Shown here: positions 7,555-15,586 of the stretch, piece by piece
How the letters are laid out: each line of letters opens with the position of its first letter
Position numbering within the stretch: position 1 is the first letter of the stretch
Source: Pseudomonas helleri
GTDB taxonomy: Bacteria > Pseudomonadota > Gammaproteobacteria > Pseudomonadales > Pseudomonadaceae
Direction: 5' to 3'
DNA length: 64,000 nt
Assembly (NCBI RefSeq): GCF_009600315.1
Contig: NZ_WIWC01000014.1
Span: forward strand, 1-64,000
Translations under genes and position numbers: made by a program
Notes under the pieces: generated by a model
Told to the model about the DNA's origin: nothing
The model's input: the letters and a program-made list of their open reading frames with translations, nothing else
Database searches by the model: none

Positions 7555-9203
7555 GAGCGCGTGCTGGCGGCGTTACCCATCTCGAAAGGAAGCGCAATAT
7601 TGCGCTTTTCCACTTCTGCCCTTAGCACCGAACTGCGCTGCAGTTCGTCGTTACACGCCATCAATTCCCGAGAAAAATCCTCCAGCTCATCCGCATCCAG
7701 ATTGAACTCCAGCGCGTTCAGCTCGCCCAGGTAGCGATCCAGCTCGGTGTTGATGGCCTGAAAGTTGTGGAGCATGCCGGCATGGGGCATGACCGACGCG
7801 ATAAATACCCAGAGTTTCAGGGCCACGGGGCTGTGCAGCATGAAGTAATTCAACCCCAGCGTGACCACGCCCGTCACCAGCGCACTGGCAAACGCCGCCA
7901 GCTCGCCACCGAACGGGAAACTGCAAAAGGGCAACAGTTGAGCATAAGCCACTGAACCCACCACCGTTGCCGAGCCAATGGACAGCAGCGACGTCACGGC
8001 TTTGCACAGGTCCACAAATGCCAACTGCTCGGGATTGAAAATCAGCAGTTTGATGGCGCTGACCAGTTGCCCCCAGATCTCGCGAATGATCTTGATGGCC
8101 AGGGCTTGAGTGGTCGCCAGAATGTTGAACAGTGTCGTGGTCAAGCTGCCCAGAACACCGGCGAAAACCCCGTCTTTAAACGCAATCAGAAAGTCCTGAA
8201 AGCGTGCTTGAACCCGTTGCCAGATGCCTTGCAAGGTGGTGTTGATGCTGCTGATAAACCCTTCAAGGTCAAATTTGTCTTTGATCTTCTCCAGCATCGC
8301 AGGCAGTTGGTCGCGCAGTTCAAACCACACTTCAGCCATGACCAGCCCCAGCATCTGCCGGGTGCCCATCGCGACGCCAGCCAGGCCCGAGGCAGAAGCC
8401 GTCTGCTTGAAGAACTTGCTGCTGGTGTAGTACGCGTGATCGATCTGCTGGTCGTAAGGCTGGCGGGCGGCTTTATCGCGCTTGCGCATTTGTTCGGGGT
8501 CGATGGCCTTGAGCTCGCGGATTTTGTCCTGATTCTTGCGGATTTTGTCCTCAAGCATCTGAGCCTTGTGAATCTGCTCGGGTGTAGTGCGCGGTGCCGC
8601 GTTCAGGCGTGCCGTGTCTCTGGTCAGCGTGGCTTCATGCTGGCTGATGAGAGTAGGCAGCTTGCTCAAGTAGTCATCAATAGAGGTTTGTTTCTTCGAT
8701 TTATTGACCGTCTCATGGGTCGATTGCAGGTTGCTGTCCTGATTGGCTAACGCCACACCGTCCTGTCCGGCCAGCACGCGTGCCGCGTCGTCATGAATTT
8801 CCTTGGCGCTGATCACATGGTCCAGATTTCGCGACTCCCCCGCCCCCAGCGTGGTGTTGCGGTAGGGGTCATGCAGGACGCCTTCTTTATGGCTGGCCTT
8901 GTCATCCTTGCCGGTGGCTTTGTAATTCTTGTGCTGATGGTAGGGCGTAGAGTCGTAATCCCCACGCTGCTCATAGCGCAGCTTTTCTTGCTCGGTGCCC
9001 CAAATGCCTTTGCGCACATTCAGGGTGGTGTCTACATTCCCGCCGACCTTGTCCTTGAAAAGAAGAAAATCCAGACCAAAACTCGTGACAAGGCTGGTGA
9101 CCATAGTCTTCTCGAGCTCTTCGGCCCAAGGGTAATCCTGCGCAGCAGCGTGCATGATGGCGTCCATAAACGAAGGCAGTCGGTAAAAGGGAGAGACAGG
9201 CAT
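7533..9203 (-). CDS. Unrecognised multi-TM protein with HNH-like motif
   Basis: 556 residues if started at ATG 9203 (GAAGGGAGG directly before it); a longer start at 9263 overlaps the upstream gene and has no ribosome-binding site. From the shorter start, residues 100-175 hold an HNH-like set: a polar lead-in (HDPYRNT), NLDHV (Asp128-His129), SNLQ (Asn158) and VNKSKK (Asn167), the order and spacing seen in beta-beta-alpha-metal nucleases without the zinc cysteines. A coiled-coil region (about 190-250) follows, then several hydrophobic stretches in the C-terminal half (including AIKLLIF, GVVTLGLNYFML and LWVFIASVM). Nuclease activity is inferred from motif order only. Middle gene of a compact leftward operon behind a glycine-zipper protein. 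No named family recognised. Confidence 0.75.
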   Translation of the reverse strand: MPVSPFYRLPSFMDAIMHAAAQDYPWAEELEKTMVTSLVTSFGLDFLLFKDKVGGNVDTTLNVRKGIWGTEQEKLRYEQRGDYDSTPYHQHKNYKATGKDDKASHKEGVLHDPYRNTTLGAGESRNLDHVISAKEIHDDAARVLAGQDGVALANQDSNLQSTHETVNKSKKQTSIDDYLSKLPTLISQHEATLTRDTARLNAAPRTTPEQIHKAQMLEDKIRKNQDKIRELKAIDPEQMRKRDKAARQPYDQQIDHAYYTSSKFFKQTASASGLAGVAMGTRQMLGLVMAEVWFELRDQLPAMLEKIKDKFDLEGFISSINTTLQGIWQRVQARFQDFLIAFKDGVFAGVLGSLTTTLFNILATTQALAIKIIREIWGQLVSAIKLLIFNPEQLAFVDLCKAVTSLLSIGSATVVGSVAYAQLLPFCSFPFGGELAAFASALVTGVVTLGLNYFMLHSPVALKLWVFIASVMPHAGMLHNFQAINTELDRYLGELNALEFNLDADELEDFSRELMACNDELQRSSVLRAEVEKRNIALPFEMGNAASTRSWLASLA

Positions 9204-9231
9204 CCTCCCTTCAAACGTAATCTCTACGGGG

Positions 9232-10311
9232 TTAAGCGGCTTTGGCTTCGCGCAGCACTTCATCCAGCTTGCTGCTGTTCAAAATCATCGAGTCGTAAGC
9301 GTCTGTTTCCATGACCGGCACACCGTCTTTGTCCGTGACCACTTGGCCATTGGCTTTTTTTACTTTGAACAACGGGGTGGTGATGATGTTGACCATGATC
9401 GCGGCCAAGGCATATCCGTTTTCGACATTGCGCATGATTGAGTCGCTGAACTTGGCCAGTTCCACCTGCACATCGGCATTGCGGCTTTTCGCGTCCTTGA
9501 GCACATATTCCATGCTCTTGAGGCCTTCAAAGTATTCATTGAAGGTGTCGAACAGCGTGTTCAGTGTGTCCCAGATGCTGTGAGCATAGGTGTAGGTTTT
9601 ACCCAGCTGGATGATCGCCCTCGCCAACTTGTCGACGGCCTGGTTCACTTCAAGATTGATCTTGCGAGCGTTCTTTAGCGCTTCTTCACCATGGCTGTTA
9701 TAAGCCCAGCCAGCGATCGCGATGACAGGCCCGGCCACTGCTGCGCCCAAAATAGCCGTACCGCCCGCCATGCCCATGCCACCTGTTGCCAGTGAGCCGC
9801 CGCCCAGCGCGGCCAAGGTGGCGTTGGTTGCGGCAACCCCCGCCAGTGACGAGATGGCCGTGCCGGTGGACGCCGCACCCAAGGCCATCACGCCGCCATA
9901 CACCGCAAAGCCTGCCGCAGCCCCCGCAGCCCCAGCCCCTGCTGCCGAGCCCAGCACGCCGATAGCCGTATAGCTGTAGCTCTCGATGGTCTGCAGCTTA
10001 TGCTTAGGGATATTGATGACCAGCTTGTCCTGGCGCCCGCTATTAAGTTGCAAAAGCAACTTATCCGCCAACGTCTTGAACTCATCAAAACGCTGGCCGA
10101 TCAGCAGCTCTTTTTTGCCCAGGACCACAAGGGCGGATGTGGTTTTGTCTTCCTGCGTATCAAAAGACGCTTTCTGATTGTCATAACGCAGCTTGGCTGC
10201 ATTGACGACATCGTCGGCTTCCGAGTGTTTCTGGTAACCGTCGTAGCCTTTCTTGGCACCGTAGGCGGCACTGACCAAGGCGGCAGCACCCAGAATGAGT
10301 GGAAGCGGCAT
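9232..10311 (-). CDS. Glycine-zipper membrane protein
   Basis: 359 residues from ATG 10311 (AAGGAT ribosome-binding site). A hydrophobic N-terminus (LPLILGAAALVSAA) leads into a helical charged region, then residues about 135-210 are an extended Gly/Ala zipper (for example GAAGAGAAGAAAGFAVYGG) that should form tightly packed membrane helices, followed by a long helical, coiled-coil-like C-terminal half. Such a layout is seen in proteins that insert into or deform membranes, but I recognise no named family. It is separated by 28 bp from the HNH-like gene downstream and by 96 bp from the OB-like membrane gene upstream, so the three are probably co-transcribed. Confidence 0.75.
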   Translation of the reverse strand: MPLPLILGAAALVSAAYGAKKGYDGYQKHSEADDVVNAAKLRYDNQKASFDTQEDKTTSALVVLGKKELLIGQRFDEFKTLADKLLLQLNSGRQDKLVINIPKHKLQTIESYSYTAIGVLGSAAGAGAAGAAAGFAVYGGVMALGAASTGTAISSLAGVAATNATLAALGGGSLATGGMGMAGGTAILGAAVAGPVIAIAGWAYNSHGEEALKNARKINLEVNQAVDKLARAIIQLGKTYTYAHSIWDTLNTLFDTFNEYFEGLKSMEYVLKDAKSRNADVQVELAKFSDSIMRNVENGYALAAIMVNIITTPLFKVKKANGQVVTDKDGVPVMETDAYDSMILNSSKLDEVLREAKAA

Positions 10312-10407
10312 ATCAATATCCTTTTTGATCGATGATCTGAATTCGAGTGGGGGTAATAGAGGATCAATGGCCGCCGAGCAGCGACTGCTCACGGCGGCTC
10401 AGCGTTA

Positions 10408-10881
10408 TCAGGCGGGCTGAACGACGGGTTTCTTGCTTGGCAGCGCGTCTAATGCGTTGCGTGCCTTGAACAGGTTTTTCATCACCAGATAGGCCAAACC
10501 TGCTGCGAAACCCACCCAAAGGGTCACCACAGTCCCGGGGGACATAAAGCCGAAGGCGAGGACCATGGGAATCAATGCCAACACAATGCCGCAGCCGAAC
10601 ATGATCAGTGCGACGATGATGAAGGCGGCCAGATTTTCTTTGGTGATTCGTCCGTTAGGTTCGCGTATCGCGCACACCTTATGCGGGCCAAACCAGCCCT
10701 TTTCACAGCCAATGGCAATGTCATCGCCCACGTTGATAAACGTGTCGATCAGGTTGCTTGCTTGCACATTCATCACGCGCTGGCCGCCGATTTCGATGAA
10801 CTCGTAGCGGGTGACTCTTCCGTTCAAGACGGTCGCGTTACTCGTACGCTCTACAACACCTTCATACACCTTGACGCCCAT
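10408..10881 (-). CDS. Small membrane protein with N-terminal OB-like domain
   Basis: 157 residues from ATG 10881 (GGGAG ribosome-binding site); the frame extends further upstream without a credible site. Residues 1-75 are beta-rich (VYEGVVERTSNATVLNGRV, then VGDDIAIGCEKGW), reading like a small OB-fold or SH3-like barrel. Two hydrophobic segments (about 85-110 and 115-135) and a short basic tail follow. It is the first gene of the leftward module, so its promoter must lie in 10882-11000. Function unknown; possibly the membrane anchor or sensor of the module. Confidence 0.7.
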   Translation of the reverse strand: MGVKVYEGVVERTSNATVLNGRVTRYEFIEIGGQRVMNVQASNLIDTFINVGDDIAIGCEKGWFGPHKVCAIREPNGRITKENLAAFIIVALIMFGCGIVLALIPMVLAFGFMSPGTVVTLWVGFAAGLAYLVMKNLFKARNALDALPSKKPVVQPA

Positions 10882-11776
10882 GGATCGCTCCCTGTTCAAA
10901 CAAAAAAATTTGAGCGGCAGTATATGGCTATAAGCCATCAGTGCAATGGTGGTGCCAAATTAAATACCGTTCGTCAGTTTGGAATGTGGGTGGCGAGGTG
11001 GGAAAACCCGGGCAATAAAAAGCCGTAAAGCTTTGCTTTCTCCAGGCTTTACGGCTTTAAGGGGCGCGCAGGGAAGGCTAAATGAAACCGTCGTGGCATC
11101 CCGTCTTGCACAATTAAACCGGTTGTCTGCGAATCGTCAGGTTGGGCGGATTCTTGAATAAGTTGGGTTTTAAAATTCGGGTGCAAGAGCGCCGTTTAGG
11201 CTGCGTTAAGGAACACTGTGTATAAGTAGCGGCCCTTGCTTATTTGTCATTTTGGTCAATGGCTCAAACAGTGCTCAGCAGTCATTACGGTCTAAGCACT
11301 GTCCCGAGCAAGTGTGAGCTTAATACCAAAGTACGGTTGCTAAGACATGCCATTTAGAGCACAGGACTTATGGGATAAGGACTAACGCTAAGTTAATGTC
11401 AGCGACAGTGCCATAGAGTGTGATGCCCATAGCGGAAACGTTTTAGTCGATAAAAAGTAAAGTTAACGAATCAATAACTTAATGACGTCAAAAAAGTGGC
11501 GACTGTTCGGGTTTTGTACCGTATGGCGGTTATTTTGACAAACTATTGACAGTTACTGTCCATTCTCACATTATCTGCGGCGATTTAGTGGCCTAGCGCC
11601 ATCAATCTTCTTTCGGCATGGCCAATTTTTATTTAGAGTTTTCTCTCTATTTAATTACGGTCATGCGCGTAGTAGAGCGATATGCGTTAAGCGCGATACA
11701 AGGCTTAACAACAATTTAACAAAGCCATTGCCAGCGGTTTTTAACGACAGTATCCGCTGAACTTCAGGAAGAACTA
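10882..11776. other. Long gene-free region upstream of pelX
   Basis: About 0.9 kb with no convincing ORF on either strand and visibly more AT-rich than its flanks. Contents: an orphan hairpin (11019-11058) that copies the ssrA terminator; many short A/T runs; small palindromes such as TGACGTCA near 11484; and direct TTGACA-like hexamers near 11535-11552. It must hold the leftward promoter for the 10881 gene and the rightward pel promoter. The Pel operon is controlled by FleQ and c-di-GMP in P. aeruginosa, but I could not identify a convincing FleQ box by eye. Confidence 0.6.
10996..11058 (-). repeat. Left copy of 63-bp direct repeat; orphan ssrA-type terminator
   Basis: Nearly the same sequence as 27089-27152, starting AGGTGGGAAAAC and containing the 13-bp stem AAAGCCGTAAAGC / GCTTTACGGCTTT. 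I count four mismatches and one single-base indel over the repeat. Read leftward the stem is followed by TTTTTATTGCCC, a working terminator tail, yet no gene on its right is transcribed into it. The sequences outside the repeat do not match. Confidence 0.85.
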
Positions 11777-12709
11777 ATGCTTGATGGACGAATTCTGGTC
11801 ACCGGCGGTGCGGGCTTTATTGGCTCTCATCTCGTTGAAGCATTGCTGGCCAAGGGCTACAAAGTCCGAGTGCTGGACAACTTGTCGACCGGTAAGGTCG
11901 GCAATTTGCCGGTAGGTAATGGCCATTTGAACCTGATTGTCGGTGATGTTGCGGACAGTGCGGTTGTCGAAGAGGCTATGCGCGATTGCAGCGCAGTCGT
12001 GCACTTGGCGGCGGTGGCTTCAGTGCAAGCGTCAGTGGATGACCCGGTCGCCACCCATCAAAGCAACTTTGTGGGCACCCTCAACGTGTGCGAACACATG
12101 TTGAACGCCGGGATCAAGCGTGTGGTGTTCGCTTCCAGCGCTGCGATTTATGGCAACAATGGTGAAGGCTCGGCGATCGACGAGGACACCCCTAAATCAC
12201 CGTTGACCCCTTATGCCAGCGACAAGTTGTCCAGCGAGTACTATCTGGATTTTTACCGTCGTGAGCATGGTCTTGAGCCGGTAATCCTGCGTTTTTTCAA
12301 CATCTTCGGCCCGCGCCAGGATCCTTCCTCTCCGTACTCCGGTGTGATCAGCATCTTCACCGAGCGTGCGATTTCGCAAAAGCCCGTGGCGATTTTCGGC
12401 GACGGCCAACAGACCCGTGACTTTGTTTACGTAAAGGACTTGGTCAGCATCCTGGTTCAGGCTGTAGAAGCGAGCGACCCGAAACCCGGCGCGGTGAATG
12501 TCGGGCTCAGTCGCTCTACCAGCCTCAATGACTTGATCGCTGAACTGGCCGACGCCACGGGCACGCCTATGGCAGTGACCTATCAGGCGGCACGTCAGGG
12601 CGACATCCGCCACTCGCGCGCCAACAATTCGCGCTTGCTTGAGCGCTTCAAGCTTGCGGCTCCGACCTCGATTGGCGACGGTCTAGCACAGCTTTTGCGC
12701 AGTTTGTAA
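11777..12709 (+). CDS. pelX: PelX, UDP-N-acetylhexosamine C4-epimerase (SDR family)
   Basis: 310 residues. Rossmann NAD-binding motif GGAGFIGS at the N-terminus and catalytic YxxxK (YASDK, about residues 149-153), with a Ser-rich FASSAAIYG before it: an extended short-chain dehydrogenase/epimerase. In P. protegens a gene of this type, pelX, heads the pel operon and interconverts UDP-GlcNAc and UDP-GalNAc, supplying the GalNAc used in Pel. The position directly upstream of pelA supports that call. The ribosome-binding site is AGGAAG; 63 bp separate it from pelA. Other sugar-nucleotide epimerases look alike, so the substrate is inferred from context. Confidence 0.88.
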   Translation: MLDGRILVTGGAGFIGSHLVEALLAKGYKVRVLDNLSTGKVGNLPVGNGHLNLIVGDVADSAVVEEAMRDCSAVVHLAAVASVQASVDDPVATHQSNFVGTLNVCEHMLNAGIKRVVFASSAAIYGNNGEGSAIDEDTPKSPLTPYASDKLSSEYYLDFYRREHGLEPVILRFFNIFGPRQDPSSPYSGVISIFTERAISQKPVAIFGDGQQTRDFVYVKDLVSILVQAVEASDPKPGAVNVGLSRSTSLNDLIAELADATGTPMAVTYQAARQGDIRHSRANNSRLLERFKLAAPTSIGDGLAQLLRSL

Positions 12710-12772
12710 TCCCGCCGATTCCACACCTTCAGTGTGCAGGCTGTTCCGGTTCGTTTCCTTTAAGAGTGAGTT

Positions 12773-15586
12773 ATGGAAATTGTTTTTCGCAGGACGCGTC
12801 TGCGCTCGGCCGCTAAACGGCTGTTAGCTGCAATGGCGCTGTTTGTCAGCGTTCCGGCCGTGCAGGCTGCATCATTACCTCAACCCACCAGCGTGGCTTT
12901 TTGGTACGCAGACCAACCGCCGATTCCCGAGTTGGCCCAGTTCGACTGGTCGGTGGTCGAGCCGGGACACATGACCCGGGGCGACGTCAAAACCCTGCGC
13001 AAGTTAGGCAGCCAGCCATTCGCTTACTTGTCCGTGGGCGAATTCAGCGGTACCAAGGCTGAAATTGAGAAGGCCGGTTTGAATCAAGCCGTCAGCCCTG
13101 TGCGCAATGACTCGTGGGACAGTCAAGTCATGGACTTGTCGGCACCCGCCTGGCGCGAACATTTGTTCGGCGCTGCCAAGGACCTTCAAGCTCAGGGCTA
13201 TAGCGGCCTGTTCCTCGATACGCTCGACAGTTTTCAGTTGCTGCCCGAAGCCTCGCGTGAATCTCAGCGTGTCGCCCTCGCCAGTTTCCTGCGTGAACTG
13301 CACCAGCGCGAACCCACGCTGAAACTGTTTTTCAATCGAGGTTTTGAAGTCCTGCCCGATCTCGACGGCGTGCCGGCAGCGGTTGCGGTTGAGTCCATTC
13401 ACGCCGGTTGGGATGCGTCCACCAAGCGTTACCGTCCAGTGTCTGAATCCGATCGCCAATGGCTCGAGACTTTCCTGCAACCCTTGCGTGCCAAAGGCAT
13501 TCCTTTGGTCGCCATTGACTACTTGCCGCCAGAGCGTCGCGAAGAAGCACGCAAGCTGGCCAAGCGTCTGCGTGAGGAAGGCTTCATCCCCTACATTGGC
13601 ACGCCCGACCTGAACTCGATGGGCATCAGCAGCATTGAAATTCAGCCTCGGCGCATTGCGCTGGTTTACGATCCACGCGAAGGTGATTTGGCGGATAACG
13701 CTGGCCACAGTTTGCTCGGCGGTTTGCTGGAATACCTGGGTTATCGCGTCGATTACCTGCCCACCACCAGCGCCATGCCCAGCTACGCGTTCAGCGGTCT
13801 GTATGCCGGTGTCGTGACCTGGATGACCAGCGGCCCTCCACAGGACAGCCCGGCGTTCAACCGCTGGATTGGCGAGCGACTCGACGAACAGGTCCCGGTG
13901 GTGTTTTTCGGCGGGTTGCCCATCGAAGACAACGTTCTGCTCAAGCGTTTTGGTCTGGAACGCGATGTGTCGCCAGGCATTCAGGCATTGACCATTACCC
14001 ATCAGGACAAAACGCTGATCGGTGCGTTTGAAGCACCGGTGATGCCCAGGTCGCGCGACCTGACTGCCGTTTCAGTGCTGCCAAACGGGCCGACGCCCGT
14101 TTTATCGCTGACCAACGCCGCCGGGCAGGTCTACACCCCGGTGGTGGTGGGCGAATGGGGTGGGCTTGCACTTGCACCTTATATCCTTGAAGTGAACAAC
14201 GAGCGCAGCCGCTGGATTCTTGATCCGTTTGCGTTTCTTCAGGCCAGTTTGCACCTGCCGGTGCAGCCGCGTCCGGACACCACCACGGAAAACGGCCGTC
14301 GAATTGCAACGGTCCATATTGATGGCGACGGCTTCCCGTCCCGTGCTGAGGTGCGTGGCACCCCCTACGCGGGTCGGCACACGCTTGAAGATTTCATTAA
14401 GCCCAACCCGTTTCTGACCTCGGTATCGATCGTCGAAGGAGAAATTTCACCGCGCGGCATGTACCCGTATCTGGCCCGTGAGCTGGAGCCAATCGCCCGT
14501 GAAATTTTTGCCAACCCGAAAGTTGAAGTAGCGACCCACACCTTTAGCCATCCGTTTTTCATGCAACCAGAGAAGGCCATGAAGCGCGAGAATTTCAAGC
14601 CCGAATATGGCTTGAACATGGCGATACCGGGTTACGACAAGATTGATTTTCAGCGGGAGATTTTTGGCTCCCGGGACTACATCAATGAACACCTGACCAC
14701 CCCCGAAAAACCGGTGAAGATGGTGTTCTGGCCGGGTGACGCCTTGCCATCGGCGGCGACACTCAAGCTGGCCTACGATGCCGGGCTGAAAAACGTCAAC
14801 GGCGCCGAGACCATGATGACCAAGGCCAATCCGTCGTTGACCGGCCTGAACCCGCTGCTGCGGCCCACCGAAGGTGGCTTGCAATACTACGCGCCGATCA
14901 TTAACGAGAACTTGTACACCAACCTGTGGAAAGGCCCGTACTACGGTTTTCACGAGGTGATCGATACCTTTCAACTGACAGACAGCCCACGCCGTCTGCG
15001 CGGTCTGAACCTCTACTACCACTTTTATTCGAGCACCAAGCAGGCGTCGATCAAGGCGATGCATGACATCTACGGGTTTATGCGCGAGCAGCACCCCATG
15101 TCAATGTGGATGAGCGACTACCTCGACCGTTTGCATGGCTTGTACCAGGCCAGCATGGCGCGCACCGCCGACGGTGCGTGGCAAATTCGCGGCATGGACG
15201 GGTTGCGCACCGTTCGTCTCGATTCGCAAATGGGCTGGCCGGATCTGTCGCGCTCACAAGGCATTGCCGGCGTACGCGATTTGCCCCAAGGCCGCTATGT
15301 GCACTTGAGCAGCGACCGCGCGTTGCTGGTTCTGCGACCTGATCGGGACGGCAGACCGGCGCTTGAGGAAGCCAATTTGCCGTTGCTGGAATGGCGTTAC
15401 CTGGATGATCAGCGTGTGAACTTTTCCTTTGCCGGTCAGTTCGATCTGACCTTCTCGGTACGCTCGGCAAGTCCTTGCCGGGTGGAAGTGGATGGACAGC
15501 GTTTTACAGGCAAGGCATCTGCCGGTCTGTGGACTTTTCAATTACCCATGAAGCAGGTGAGTAATGGCCAGCTCGTCTGTAACTAA
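12773..15586 (+). CDS. pelA: PelA, Pel polysaccharide hydrolase/deacetylase
   Basis: 937 residues. A signal peptide (about 1-31, ending VQAA) leads to a periplasmic TIM-barrel glycoside hydrolase domain (FAYLSVGEF, LFLDTLDSF), a Rossmann-like middle part, and a C-terminal carbohydrate-esterase 4-like deacetylase domain: HIDGDGF at about residue 516 and THTFSH at about 586 supply the Asp/His metal site. PelA trims and partly deacetylates Pel during export, giving it positive charge. The last 23 bases overlap pelB, as expected for coupled translation. Length and motifs match the family with no sign of damage. Confidence 0.95.
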   Translation: MEIVFRRTRLRSAAKRLLAAMALFVSVPAVQAASLPQPTSVAFWYADQPPIPELAQFDWSVVEPGHMTRGDVKTLRKLGSQPFAYLSVGEFSGTKAEIEKAGLNQAVSPVRNDSWDSQVMDLSAPAWREHLFGAAKDLQAQGYSGLFLDTLDSFQLLPEASRESQRVALASFLRELHQREPTLKLFFNRGFEVLPDLDGVPAAVAVESIHAGWDASTKRYRPVSESDRQWLETFLQPLRAKGIPLVAIDYLPPERREEARKLAKRLREEGFIPYIGTPDLNSMGISSIEIQPRRIALVYDPREGDLADNAGHSLLGGLLEYLGYRVDYLPTTSAMPSYAFSGLYAGVVTWMTSGPPQDSPAFNRWIGERLDEQVPVVFFGGLPIEDNVLLKRFGLERDVSPGIQALTITHQDKTLIGAFEAPVMPRSRDLTAVSVLPNGPTPVLSLTNAAGQVYTPVVVGEWGGLALAPYILEVNNERSRWILDPFAFLQASLHLPVQPRPDTTTENGRRIATVHIDGDGFPSRAEVRGTPYAGRHTLEDFIKPNPFLTSVSIVEGEISPRGMYPYLARELEPIAREIFANPKVEVATHTFSHPFFMQPEKAMKRENFKPEYGLNMAIPGYDKIDFQREIFGSRDYINEHLTTPEKPVKMVFWPGDALPSAATLKLAYDAGLKNVNGAETMMTKANPSLTGLNPLLRPTEGGLQYYAPIINENLYTNLWKGPYYGFHEVIDTFQLTDSPRRLRGLNLYYHFYSSTKQASIKAMHDIYGFMREQHPMSMWMSDYLDRLHGLYQASMARTADGAWQIRGMDGLRTVRLDSQMGWPDLSRSQGIAGVRDLPQGRYVHLSSDRALLVLRPDRDGRPALEEANLPLLEWRYLDDQRVNFSFAGQFDLTFSVRSASPCRVEVDGQRFTGKASAGLWTFQLPMKQVSNGQLVCN

